A stretch of DNA of 64,000 bases from Nematopogon swammerdamellus (Eukaryota > Arthropoda > Insecta > Lepidoptera > Adelidae), in the NCBI GenBank assembly GCA_946902875.1, contig OX336349.1, positions 16,887,891-16,951,890 on the forward strand. Reading direction: 5' to 3'. The position numbers and the translations under genes were made by a program. The notes under the pieces were generated by a model, which saw only the letters and a list, made by a program, of their open reading frames with translations, was not told where the DNA came from and searched no databases. How positions within the stretch are numbered: the first letter of the stretch is position 1; the number at the start of each line of letters is the position of its first letter. Of the stretch, positions 21,977-33,050 are shown piece by piece.

Positions 21977-22256
21977 TATATTTATAAATATTAACTGTTA
22001 TATTAAAAAGAAAGAGGACGGGAAAAAATATGATTATCTACAAAAAATACTTTAAAAGTCAACCAAATAAAATAAAGGACACAACGGTGCAAGTTGCGCC
22101 TGCATTCCGTGGAAATATTCTGTTTGTGTACAACCAGAGAACATTTGAATAATATTATGGCTATACATGAATATTTTATTTTGCGTGCAATTCGAGAGAA
22201 CATAATGTTTGTTCCCATGCAACATGTTTACCTTGGCGCAGGCTCCTAACGAAAAA

Positions 22257-24310
22257 AAAGCGGTCAAGCGAGACGAACTCGCGTAGAAAGGGTTCCGTAC
22301 AATTCCGTTTTCCGTGAGAACTATAAGATTTCGAATTTCGTTTAGATTTTCCTGTAAACTATAAGAGAGACCCCGTATTTCTTAATTTTTTTTTTCTAAA
22401 TTTTAGATGCAGTAATTTCGTAGAGATATTTCGGGGTGGGGCATACTCGATTTTTGTATTTTTTCTTTGGTATCCTTTAAAATATGCATTTTAAAATTAT
22501 AATTTTTATTTGGCCATCCATCGAGTCAACGCCGCGCCGCCGCCGCTAGTGTCCTCGGAACAGGCCCACATCGTCCCACCACACAGTGTCAAATATGACC
22601 ATAAAATCGGACACGTCCTTTTTATTCCAGAAATTTATAGATTTAGTTATTTAAAATGCTAGAGTAAAACTCCCCCGCCTCTGCGACTTTTAGTTTAGGA
22701 GAAATAAAGTTTTGAAAATTACACTTTTTTAGTTTCGAAAAAACGAAAAAAAAATCTACAATTAAAATTAAGCTACTTATTTAAATTTCTCTCAGCCTTA
22801 TCAAAGACCCTTTCAAATATCCACATTCTAAAAGTTATTCGAGGCTGTGAAAGTTTACAGAAATCGAATTATATATTTTTAAAATTTTTTTTATTTTATT
22901 TTTTTCTCCTAGATCCCGTAGTAGTAGGCGGAGATATTTATACTGAAAATAGTTCACTATTTCCTCTGTCCGTTAAAAAAAAACCGATGCCTAATTCCAT
23001 GGGTTTAAGAAGTTATGCTCATTTTAGTGCAATTATCAAGTTTCGGGCAATAGGGTTGGCACTTTACAAATTTTTTTATTTTTCCGCAAAATGATGATAT
23101 GGTCCCAGCAGTGGATGTATATGGACTGGTCAGTTAGTCAGTCAGTGTGTATGTGTTGGATATACGTCACTGCTGGATATACGCCTCCCCAACTTTAAAC
23201 ATAGTAGCCGACATGAAATGAAGGGAAACACTGACATGGCATGCATACCTAGTTCTCCCGGTGTTATGGGCTGACATCACGGATGCTGTAGTGTAGGTGA
23301 TTTAGCGAGCCGTGTCAGTTTCCATAAAAAAAAACAAAAAAAAAAAACAAAAACAAAAACCAAAACAAGCTAATTATTATTAAAAGAAATCACGAAACAA
23401 TACAATAAAATTAATCAAATGTCAAAAATAAATAAATAAAAAATGGGAAAATTTTTATTCATTCTAGTAACAACCCTAGCCAATAGCGAATAACTCCTAT
23501 AACTTCTTAATCCCATGGAATTAGGCGTCGATTTTTTTTTAACGGACAGAGGAAACAGTGAACTATTTTCGGTATAAATATCTCCGCCTACTACTATGGG
23601 ATCTAGGAGAAAAAAAATAAAATAAAAAAAATAAAAAATAAATATAATTCGATTTCTGTAAACTTTCACAGCCTCGAATAACTTTTCAAATGTGGATATT
23701 CGAAAGGGTCTTTGATAAGGCTGAGTGAAATTTAAATAAGTAGCTTAGTTTTAATTGTAGAATTATTTTTCGTTTTTCCGAAACTAAAAAAGTGTAATTT
23801 TCAAAAAATCCTTTCTCCTAAACTAAAAGTCGCAGAGGCGGGGGAGTTTTACTCTAGCATTTTAAATAACTAAATCTATTAATTTCTGGAATAAAAAGAA
23901 CGTGTCCGATTTTAGGGTCATATTTGACACTGTGCACCAGGAGGAGGGTAATAAGGTTTTGTATAGGTTATAGGTTTTTTTTACCCTAAAATATACTCGT
24001 ATTAAGCTTCTCTACTCTATGGTTAACCAGATAGAAGAAAATTTTTATTCATTGATATGTCACACGATGCAATTTTTTTAACTCTCTAATTTATCCCCCA
24101 AACTTGACCCCCAAAATCTAAATTCGTTCATTTAGGCTATACGTCCGTGTTTGGGTCATTAAGCTCTATAAATGTACCAAATTTAAACTTTTTTTCCTCT
24201 AGTAGACTCGGAGAAAATAAGCTGTGAAAGACGGACAGACACATAGACACAAGAGTGATCCTATAAAGGTTCCGTTTTTTGTTTCCTCTTTTGAGGTACA
24301 GAACGCTTAA
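22257..24310. mobile_element. Family E element with ~0.5-kb inverted arms
   Basis: The left end CGAACTCGCG...GGGTTCCGTAC and the right end CCTATAAAGGTTCCGTTTTT plus TTGAGGTACAGAACGC are family E termini. Inside, about 22582..23060 and 23450..23934 are reverse complements with high identity (for example TCTGCGACTTTTAGTTTAGG pairs with its complement at about 23818..23837). The spacer carries a family B SINE piece. No ORF with a known domain. Confidence 0.7.
23200..23328 (+). mobile_element. Family B SINE 3' end
   Basis: Contains TAGCCGACATGAAATGAAGG, GTTATGGGCTGACATCACGG and GTGTCAGTTTCCATAAAAAA. It lies in the loop between the two arms of the foldback. Confidence 0.85.
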
Positions 24311-25040
24311 AACAAAGTTTAAAAATAAAAATGCTTACATCTGTATCGGAGATAAACGAAAAACCATCCTTTTTCGTGAACACGTCTTCATGCTGACGAG
24401 GCGCTGCGCATAATAATGTTTTCTATCGCAGATAAAGGGATTAAATATAATAAACAACAAACCTAGGCACCAAACTCGAGATCCCTAGGCGACGACGACG
24501 CCTGGTCCCAGACTCCACGTGACTAGTCTGGAAGGGTTGAGCGCAATTTACGATGCCCTCGAGACGAGACGTCTATAGAGTTCTTGTAAGGACGGAAAAT
24601 GCTGAAATAACTTCAACGGCCAACTCGAGACGTGAAGAAGAGCTTTGATATTTAAAGGTTAAACGTTTTATCGTAAAAGGAATCCAATCTTTTAAATATA
24701 GTAAAACGCCAAAAACAAGCTTTCAAATTATTTCCACCCATAAGCTGATAATTAATCTACATTAGACTAAGAACCCCCGTGTCATTTAGTCAGTAAATAC
24801 CTCTAATACAAAATCATGGTGCTATCTCTGTCCTTTAATACTAAAATGTGTAGTCCTTCCTTACCCGCTCTCATACTGAAATTCCTATAGTATATACTCT
24901 CATACTGAATTACTAAGTGTAAGCATTGGTAATAATTTAGGAATAGCAGAAGCGAAATGGTTGTTGGTTTTTCTTTTACGCCGTATTTCGTATGGATTTA
25001 TAAAATGCTTGTCATCCACCGCGAAGTAACCGAGAAGGAA
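24311..25040. other. Unannotated stretch
   Basis: No supported feature. A decayed LINE cannot be excluded at 24480..24600. Confidence 0.35.
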
Positions 25041-25044
25041 GACA

Positions 25045-25250
25045 ATAGATATATAGATAGATAGAACTACTTTATTTCTCTAAAAACATTTTACAGAAAC
25101 ATGCACGATGGGAAATTTTAGAGTGGCCACTCGCTAGTCCCGACATCGATTAACACCCTCCTCTACTGCCGATGGGCCCGGATATGTTCGGCGAAGCCAT
25201 CGCAAGCTCAGCTCCACACCTTCTACATTACGGACAAAGACAGACGTATA
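25045..25250 (-). mobile_element. LINE 3' UTR and tail, minus strand
   Basis: On minus it reads through a GC-richer UTR to AATAAAGTAGTTCTATCTATC, a polyadenylation signal followed by a short (TCTA)n tail. No coding part is recognised. Confidence 0.5.
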
Positions 25251-25254
25251 CATT

Positions 25255-25425
25255 ACAGGCATTTCTTCCAGTCAACCTTTCGATGTTTGAAAATCTAATG
25301 CCGTGAAATATAAGTAGATAGTAGCATAAGACTTGAATTTGGGAATGTATAATATATATGTTTGTATACCTGTTGTTGTAACCTGTTTTTGTGCAATAAA
25401 GTATATTTTCATTTCATTTCATATA
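25255..25425 (+). mobile_element. LINE 3' tail, plus strand
   Basis: GTTGTTGTAACCTGTTTTTG is followed by GCAATAAAGTATATTTTCAT and a short TTTCA tandem tail, typical of a LINE 3' end. Confidence 0.5.
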
Positions 25426-25429
25426 AGTA

Positions 25430-26590
25430 CGTAGTAGGTAATTAAAAAAAGATAATAGTAATAATGCAGAGTTTTATCTTGACTATAACCACCTCCGACC
25501 GATGATGGCTACAAAAGAATATCTTTCTTCTTGGATTTTGTTTCCACCCTCCATATCTTAAGAGCAACCCCAACGACAACCGGTGTCGATAACATACCCT
25601 CCACTTTACCCCAAACGATATAATTGTGCGTGTGCTAAACTTATATTCATTTAACCTTCAAGTACCACACATATCGTTGACACCACAACATCGGATCGAT
25701 CGTCAAACATATCCATCGAACGCACCTTCACTTCCGCGACTAGTCTACCGACCGATCGCGAGACGCATCGCGCAGGCGCGCCAAACCGTGGGCGGTCGCT
25801 CGATAAAGTTTTCTCTGTGACGTCACACAAGAACTGACCAATGGCGTGCCTCCCGCGCCACACGATCGATGTTCCTGGCCGCCACAACAATAATTTTATT
25901 TACTATAAGTACGGCCGCCATTGCGGTTTGCCAGCCGATTGCTTCGGAAATGATTCGGGCTTTACGATCGAAATTGGGTTTGGTAAGCTCGGAAAATTGG
26001 GTTGGGAATTCATTGAAAACCCATTGTTGCCGTACGAATATCCTCTCGAATTGACGAACACACTCGTAAGAAAGCACTTCACTGAATAAAATACAGTTGT
26101 GCGAAACTGTAAGTGCGATAAAGATAAAACTTGGCATTTACGTAATGCAAATAAAAAACCAATAAAAAGTTCGAGACAAGAACGGCAAAAGCTTCGCAGG
26201 CAGCGCCCTCTCTTGCAGCACGAGTTGACTGTAATCAGGTTACGAAAATAATGCAAAGAGCGAACCTGCTCCGTTACCACCTAGTTTAATTTCGCGAAGT
26301 GGAAAAATATAAACTCGAAATTGGACTTCAAAAGCAGGGCCTTTTTACTAATTGCTCACTCCCAGAAGTTCTTTGGACGTCGACAACCACTACAGAAATC
26401 TTACGAGTTAATTTGAAAGAAAAACATCGCGTCTCCCTTCTTGCTCCCTCATTCGCGTTTAGTGGGAACAGTATCGTGCAACGCATTTCTACATTTTATA
26501 AGGAGTAATAAAAGAAGTACTGTGTACCTTTCACCGCCCTGTTCCCCAGTCTCTGTGGAGACGAAAATATAAATTAATGTTCTTATAAAG
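25430..26590. other. Unannotated stretch, moderately GC-rich
   Basis: Several overlapping frames of 60-125 codons on both strands between 25626 and 26508 lack any motif. TGACGTCA at 25817 is a CRE-type palindrome, but no gene start can be linked to it. Confidence 0.35.
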
Positions 26591-26596
26591 GCAATA

Positions 26597-26766
26597 CTTT
26601 TATGAAAAAAAAATAACAACTTTTTTTATTAAGTATAGTTTCGAACTTTTGTATGAAAAACTAGTGTTCCTTTAAAAAAAAACTAGTACTTTTATGAAAA
26701 AAAATAACAACTTTTTTTATTAAGTATAGTTTCGAACTTTTGTATGAAAAACTAGTGCTCCGAGAG
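26597..26766. repeat. Direct tandem duplication, ~91-bp period
   Basis: Two adjacent units share ACTTTTATGAAAAAAAATAA and GTTTCGAACTTTTGTATGAA. Confidence 0.9.
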
Positions 26767-26769
26767 AGT

Positions 26770-27150
26770 AGTGCTATGTTTTTTTTTCTTTTTCTTTATG
26801 TTTTACTCTAAAAGGCCTTTTGAAAGCCATGGTAAAGGTCCAAGGTACGACTCTTTACACCCGGTTTGATTTTTCAGAATTTAATAAATGCCAACTGGTT
26901 GATTATCGCTGACAAAGTAGAGTGTACGCTCGCAATGTGAACATAATAGTAAATATTTTTCATTGCACTCGCAGAACAGCGATCGACGGCAGTCTTTCCC
27001 CGGCCTATGGCGTCTCTCCTCTGTGAGTGCAGCGCTTTTTCGTCCATAGTGAATGCACTCAATTAAACGAGTCACGAACACAGAAGTATTATAGGTGTGT
27101 GCAGAGGTTTACTTATCCAAATATGAATTATTTCTTTCAGTCAACAGTAT
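26770..27150. other. Unannotated stretch
   Basis: Nothing recognised. Confidence 0.4.
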
Positions 27151-27154
27151 ATCG

Positions 27155-27769
27155 GTACAACCCGTCGGAAATATCTGCGGACCTGACCAAATGCACATTT
27201 TGACATTATTGTAATATTTTTAACCGGCTTCACAAAAGGAGGAGGTTATCAATTCGAATGTATGTTTTTTAAAAATTTTTTTTTTGTATGTTTGTTACGC
27301 GATTACTCCGTCAATTGTGGGCTGATTTTGAAAATTCGTTTTTTGTCAGTTTTGATTTCACTCTTTTTAGTTTATCTATCACATAATATTAAAATCGGTT
27401 GACGGGAAGTGGGTGATTGAAAAATTCCTTAGTGTGAAAGTGTTCATCCCTTAATTTCTCACGCTTAGGTGTTGTGGTATTCTTTCATAAAATTTAGAAA
27501 AGGATCAACCCTGAGATATACCCTACTCATGAAAAAAATTATCATTAAAATCGGCTGAGAATTGGCGGAGAAATCGAGTAACATACACACAAAAAACAAT
27601 TATAATAATAAAAAAAACATACAGACGAAATTGAGAACCTCCTCTTTTTTGGAAGTCGGTTGAAAAAGATATTACAATATAAAATGTTTCCCGTTTAATT
27701 TGTTTGCTGACCCTCCAGTTTGTTTGACGTCATTTGGTCCGGTCCGCAGATATTTCCGACGGGTTGTAC
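27155..27769. mobile_element. ~615-bp foldback element
   Basis: Outer arms 27155..27193 and 27731..27769 are reverse complements with a single visible mismatch (core CGTCGGAAATATCTGCGGAC). Inner arms at about 27210..27260 and 27615..27680 carry AACCGGCTTC...GGAGGAGGTT and its complement. No ORF with a domain. Confidence 0.8.
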
Positions 27770-27774
27770 ATGGG

Positions 27775-28235
27775 TACATTTTTGAACGTGGTACGCGAAA
27801 GTCTCCACGAGTATAAGGTAGCGACTCGCAAATGGGAATTTTTTCTTCAGCAAGTAGACTTCGTCAGGTTTCGCTACATGAGCCCATCCGTCATGCGGGC
27901 AGGCGCGGTTGCGGACTTTGATTGATCTGTCTGTCGCTGGCTTTTCAATACCACTAGCGTGGGTTCGGGGAAGTTATTTGGACTCCCTAAAGCCGGTGCG
28001 ATCTGGAACGCCGGGTCAAAGCTGCAGGTCAATTGAAAGTTCATTTCGAAAGGTCTAAAGCCTTGATATCCCGAGTCAATTAATTGTCGGTAATGGATTA
28101 TGCCCACGCGTTGCCTTGCGCGACATTCTGAAAAAAGTTTCCAAAGACATTACGAAGAAATGAAGCTACCTCCATGCAAAATATCTGGTTCGGAAGTGGC
28201 CTAAGCAAAGCGCATTATTTACCATAGGAACTGGG
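27775..28235. other. Unannotated stretch
   Basis: Nothing recognised. Confidence 0.4.
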
Positions 28236-28239
28236 TCAA

Positions 28240-28480
28240 GGCTAGAGCACATGCTCCGACCAGCCAAGAAAATGCCATATCGGAGACTTCCCTTTGGATT
28301 GTTGGCTATACCGGACTAGAGGAGAACACAGCCGATGCTGCTGTGCGACCATCTTACATCTTAACTGGGTACTAACCCAGTCGGCTACATTTTGACCTTA
28401 CTATCCAGTAAGGGGCAAGGAAAGGGACCTACAGTTTGACGCCGGTTGCGAACGGTGAAGCAGCAGGTGAAGGTACATTT
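28240..28480 (-). mobile_element. Family C SINE, head truncated
   Basis: ACATGCTCCGACCAGCCAA, GGAGACTTCCCTTTGGATTG, GAGAACACAGCCGATGCTGC and CAGTTTGACGCCGGTTGCGA match the inverted body of 8870..9180. The A/B-box head is not present. Confidence 0.8.
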
Positions 28481-28484
28481 TACT

Positions 28485-28775
28485 TTTTACAGTCATTTTT
28501 GATTAAATGTTTTATATAGGGTAATGTTTTTTATACCCACAGCGCTTCAGGGCGTTATTATGTACCTCTAAGAGACTGAGCTAAAAAAATCGGAGGTGAA
28601 ATAATAATAATAAAAAAAAAGTTCAACCTCTAAATTAATTGGTTGGCGTGGTGAGCTCGCTGCAGGTACGAAGTATTCACAAAATCACCTGTATATTTTG
28701 TAAGTATATAATAAATAATATAATTTCGTTATAATGTAATTTCGTTTTGCCTAATTTAAAATGTTACTTATATTA
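28485..28775. other. Unannotated AT-rich stretch
   Basis: Nothing recognised. Confidence 0.4.
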
Positions 28776-28779
28776 TACA

Positions 28780-28995
28780 AGCTGTGCCCGCGGCTCCGCC
28801 CGCTCTCATATTTCACTTCACTGCTAACCTCATAGGCCATTTAGCGTGATAGTAAGTAGCCTGTAGTTGATGGGAAGAATCAAGCTATCCGTAGAATTTT
28901 GTTTTATTAAAATCGGTTCAGTAGTTCTCGAGTTATAAGCGGACAGACAGACAGACAGAAAGCAGACGTTGGATTTTATTATAGGTAAGGATAGA
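28780..28995 (+). repeat. Family H interspersed repeat
   Basis: Runs from CAAGCTGTGCCCGCGGCTCC through AAAATCGGTTCAGTAGTTCT and a GACA microsatellite to CGTTGGATTTTATTATAGG. An inverted copy lies at 63702..63930. Confidence 0.8.
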
Positions 28996-29233
28996 TACAT
29001 TGACTAATTGAAGGTACGTACACCACCACCGACATGTCAATTTCGCTGACGTCAAAATTTCAGTCCAAAAGTTCTCGCAGAGCCTTGTAATAAAGGCCCG
29101 AGAAGAATACAAAACTAGTTGCCACGGGCGCGGGCAGTGTTCTAGCGGCCTCTAAACAACAGGAGAGTTTCCACTGTGTCCCGCCAGTCGCTCTCGCGAG
29201 AATAAGAAGTACCTAGTGATGCGTACATATTAT
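28996..29233. other. Unannotated flank of LTR element 1
   Basis: No supported feature; it ends at the TACT target duplication. Confidence 0.4.
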
Positions 29234-29237
29234 TACT

Positions 29238-32200
29238 TGAAGAGAACCCGATCGTCTATAGTAGAAATTTTTTTCTTTATCTGATGCAAGTATGTTTACC
29301 AGTGACTAGACGGACCGTCTCAGTCATGAATATCGAACTTCCAATACTTCAAACCTTGTAATTCCATCAATAACTGTGCTGTTCAACTTCCCTATCTGTA
29401 GTGTGTAACCTAGTATGAGCAAGTGTGGTAGAGACCTACTATGTTAATATCGTGTAACCTATTACACAGCTGATTTTGGCGAGAGCTACATGAACTGTTA
29501 TAGTGGTGTCCTACCCCTGAACTGACACTCTTTTCAAGCTATCAGACCATAGATTATAGACACTTTCAGTGCTCTCATGGACCGGCCGATCCGCACTGAG
29601 GTTTGGATATCGTATTCAGCGTGGCCTGAGAACCTCAGACTGTCGCGCCGATTGTTGCAACTTGATTAACGATAGTGTAAGCCTTGGGACTAGGTCTCCA
29701 GACTTATAGGTCAATACTTTAGTATATCTGAAACAGGACAATGGATAGACTGGCCAGTCGAGATGAACGCCACTGCATCCATATGTATATGTATATATTA
29801 TTTAGTTTGATTCGGATCCGAGTATAGTGAATGATCAGATGTAAACACCTGTATCTCCCTTTGTCCTTAAATTGTTTCAGTGACCTGATATCCTTGTACG
29901 CTAGCTAGTAGCATATCTTGACTATAGCAATAAATGAAACTTCACCAATTCAGCTGTCTCCCCAATTACGAATTATAGTGTCAGTCTGCTATGTGTGATG
30001 GAAGATGACAACATTCAACTATTGATGGGTAAAATTAACTTTAGCGCACCTTCTGCTTATAGCAGCTATGATAGAGCATGTCATAGAACTTCAACATAAA
30101 ACTCAACAAAGAAAGTTACTTGGATTATGCAATATTTGTGGGAAAATAGGTACTCTACTCTTTATCTCTAAATAGAACATAAATTAAACCAAAGTAAATC
30201 AATTAATATTTTCATTTATTTTTTTCTTATTAATTATTATATTTAACTTTGCTCGCTTCTTGCCTAGAATTTTATGTGAGAAAGAAGCGAGGCAACAAAA
30301 CTCACATGGCTCTTTTCAAATAAGCTCACGATACAGATTGTCCTTACTTTCTAGCAAGCTTAGGGGTTAGCTCTAATTTCGAACCTAAATCACATTTAAC
30401 AGTATTAAGCAACTGAGTACGTCTCACAAGTATGATCGACGATCAACAAAACACACATGTGTAGATTATAGTACCGAACCATTCCCCATTTGCCAGTTAT
30501 GTGAAGGAGAAACAATTTATATACTCCTTGAATTTACCCGTAATATACTTACGGTAAGTGAATTCGTACTAAAAATCTAAATCTATCCTTATTTTCAACT
30601 TACGGGTTTAGGCAAATAGAAAATGCTTCGTAATAATAGATAGAAGGGTTACTCAGCTCTTATCGTAGCCGCTGCAATATTCTGCTTCTCTCCCGAACTG
30701 CCTTTAAGTTATGTCTATCGAACTTTTACTAGATACATTTCTGTTACACTCGTTATTTTGAAATTATTAGCACAGGTCAGACAAGCAAGTCTCTTCGACA
30801 GGCGCCTCTCGTCAACTGAATCCTTTCCTCCAGGCGAGCGTTTGTTTTATTCACGCAGCTCCCCTGGCGGCTGTCTTACGAATCTCCGTTTTTCTATATT
30901 GGCGGGTTCACAAAATCACAGACCAGCGAACCCAATATTATCCCGTCTCGCTAATACGCCTCCAGATGGCGTCACTAAAACCCTAATGAAAAAATATCCT
31001 AAATCTTTAATTACTACTCGCGTTCATAGATGGTGCAACCTGTGTCATTCATTTCCCCTCTTTTTCAATTAATATCTCATCTCGTTAGTTGGCACTCGCG
31101 CCAAAGGGTGGCGTTACTGGTGCCGTTTCATTCTATTTACACGTCTATTACATAACTGCGAGAGATGCTATGGCACCTTATGTAAAACACGTTACGGCGT
31201 ATAAGGGTTGACTGAGAGTCGATTGCCCCCACGTTAAGTCCGCCTTTGTCGAGCAGAACGCCGATACCTTAATCGTACAGTTATATGTTTAGCCAATATA
31301 GATTGACCCTTTATGTTAACTTATAGGTATACATGTTCACACATGGTCTTATACATAAACTTATTACTACAAAGTTCTCTTCGCTTTCAAGCTCTGCGAG
31401 CGTACGTTTTCATTAACCACTGCACTCAATTTAAATTGCCCTTTTTATCCCTATCACACACAACACTGATTTCAACCGTCACCGAACTCTTCTGATGAAG
31501 TGGCGTCATGACGCGTGAGAGGGGCGTCCTGACCGCGCCCTACGATTCGTCCGTCGGTGCGGCTGGCCGTCACGCTCCTCGCAGGCATGCCGTCTGTCCC
31601 GATAGTTCGTGAAGAAGGTCGTCGCCCGAGCTCCCCACGCGAGGGAATCGCCCTGACCGTGCACTGCGGTCCGTCCGTCGTTGAGGCTGGCCGTCATGCA
31701 GCACATGCGAGAGTAGAGCGCTCGCCGCTCCACTAGCCGTGATGACACGCTTGCAGTCATGCCGCCTCCCTCGGTGCATAGGTTAGGTGATCAGAGCCTT
31801 TCCACGGCCCTCAGGAGCGCGGCAGCCGGCCCGGCTGACGCTAGTAGAGTACGTCCTCTCGCCACAGGCGAAAGCGCCCTGTTGCTTATGTGGTTTCTGA
31901 AATCAATTTCATAACTACACAATATTTGTTCATCTCATAAGATTCAGTACATACGCCGTAGGTACATACAATCTTTTTTTTTTTTGCCAACTTCCAGAGA
32001 ACTCGCCCGCGCGCAGCGACTCGGCCGCTCCCACGATACACAAGACATGTGAAAGCTATTAATGTCGCCCTTGATTTAAAATATGTGACACTTTTGCGAA
32101 GGACTCATAAACGTAGACCCTAATCTAACAAAAACGTCTCTCCGAGTGCATATGTCTGGTGTCAGACGATATTTATTTTACACGCTCTCAAACTTGTCAT

Positions 32201-32262
32201 GGCTTATCGGTTTCTGCCGCACTTTAAAACCGCTAATAAGCTCGAAGACTCGTTCCACCTCA
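29238..32262 (-). repeat. 3' LTR of element 1
   Basis: In element orientation it runs TGAGGTGG...CTCTTCA. It contains an internal near-duplication (31521..31588 and 31643..31710, sharing GTCCGTCCGTCG/GGCTGGCCGTCA-like blocks) and a hairpin at 30249..30296 (GCTCGCTTCTT with AAGAAGCGAG). Frames of 60-104 codons inside it, identical in the other LTR, show no known domain; the 104-codon one is antisense and starts with TTG. Confidence 0.95.
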
Positions 32263-32273
32263 TCCCCCTCTCT
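32263..32273 (-). other. Polypurine tract of element 1
   Basis: AGAGAGGGGGA on the minus strand abuts the TG of the 3' LTR, the position expected for the plus-strand DNA primer. Confidence 0.9.
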
Positions 32274-32691
32274 GTGACTTTTGAAGAAAGCTTCAAAAGT
32301 TGCATCCTAAACGAAACCTAACTCAGCTTACAGTTAGACACTAATATCTAGTCTACAAATCTAAATCCTTATTTGTATAATCCTTAACCACCTATTAAGG
32401 TAATTAATCAGCGCTTCCGCTAGAGCACAAAAAAAAATCAAATCTCTTAAAATAAAGAAAGTAAAATCCGCCGCTAACGTCAACCTCTATACCAGCTGAC
32501 CTACTAACACAGTGTAGCAACAACAAAAAAAAAGGACCAGTAGCCGGTCATCGACCTCGGTCGGCGCGCGCGCCGTTGCACAAATAAGCTTTGGAGTCCC
32601 TTGTTAGTCTACTCTATTGTTCTTCGAGTGGCACCATAAATTCCTTTGTCTCACTTTACAACGGGCGCCGGCGCCAGCCTTCGACTCTGCC
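32274..32691. other. 3' untranslated region of element 1
   Basis: No ORF. It carries a GC palindrome-like CGGCGCGCGCGCCG at about 32562. Confidence 0.5.
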
Positions 32692-32822
32692 CCTTTTTTT
32701 TTAGAATTACGTCATGCGGCGCCGGGCCATCAGTAAGGCAGCTAACGACGTACATAGACATTCGGCACGCGAGGGGTTTGCGAATGCTATGCCGGCCTAA
32801 CCGGTGCCTGCCCGCCCCTGTT
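32692..32822 (-). mobile_element. LINE 3' fragment (family D) inside element 1
   Basis: CATGCGGCGCCGGGCCATCA, GACATTCGGCACGCGAGGGG and ATGCCGGCCTAACCGGTGCC match the family D 3' region at 9300..9420. A run of A's on minus at 32692..32700 would be its 3' end. It overlaps the end of the displaced integrase tail frame. Confidence 0.65.
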
Positions 32823-33050
32823 CGGATTCGCGCGGTGGGCCTACATAATACCTACCTAAATGAGTAGCGTTAAAATTTCCCCGTGTCGCGCCGGTCTCAG
32901 GGTCGATTAAAGTATACACGTTGACATTAGGTATGGCGCCAATTTGATAATACTTCTCGTACAAGGGTAGAAATTTTGATGTAATCTTACACTGCTTGTC
33001 TGAACGCGGTAAAGTTTTCAACTTTACGTAATCCCCAATGTGGTATAGTG
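32797..33050 (-). pseudogene. Integrase C-terminal tail, out of frame
   Basis: A frame of about 75 codons (KTLPRSDKQCKITSKFLPLY, then a region like the GPY/F module of Ty3/gypsy integrases) continues the integrase but in a different frame from pol. The pol frame stops at 33024. The last codons appear to come from the adjoining LINE fragment. The start given in simple ORF calling is a TTG and is not real. Confidence 0.7.

Noticed and set aside
25626..26508. Small multi-exon host gene
   Set aside because: Frames overlap on both strands, none has a domain, and no consistent splice pattern was evident.
30758..31072. 104-codon protein, duplicated at 40004..40318
   Set aside because: It is antisense to the element, starts with TTG, lies inside the LTRs and has no domain.
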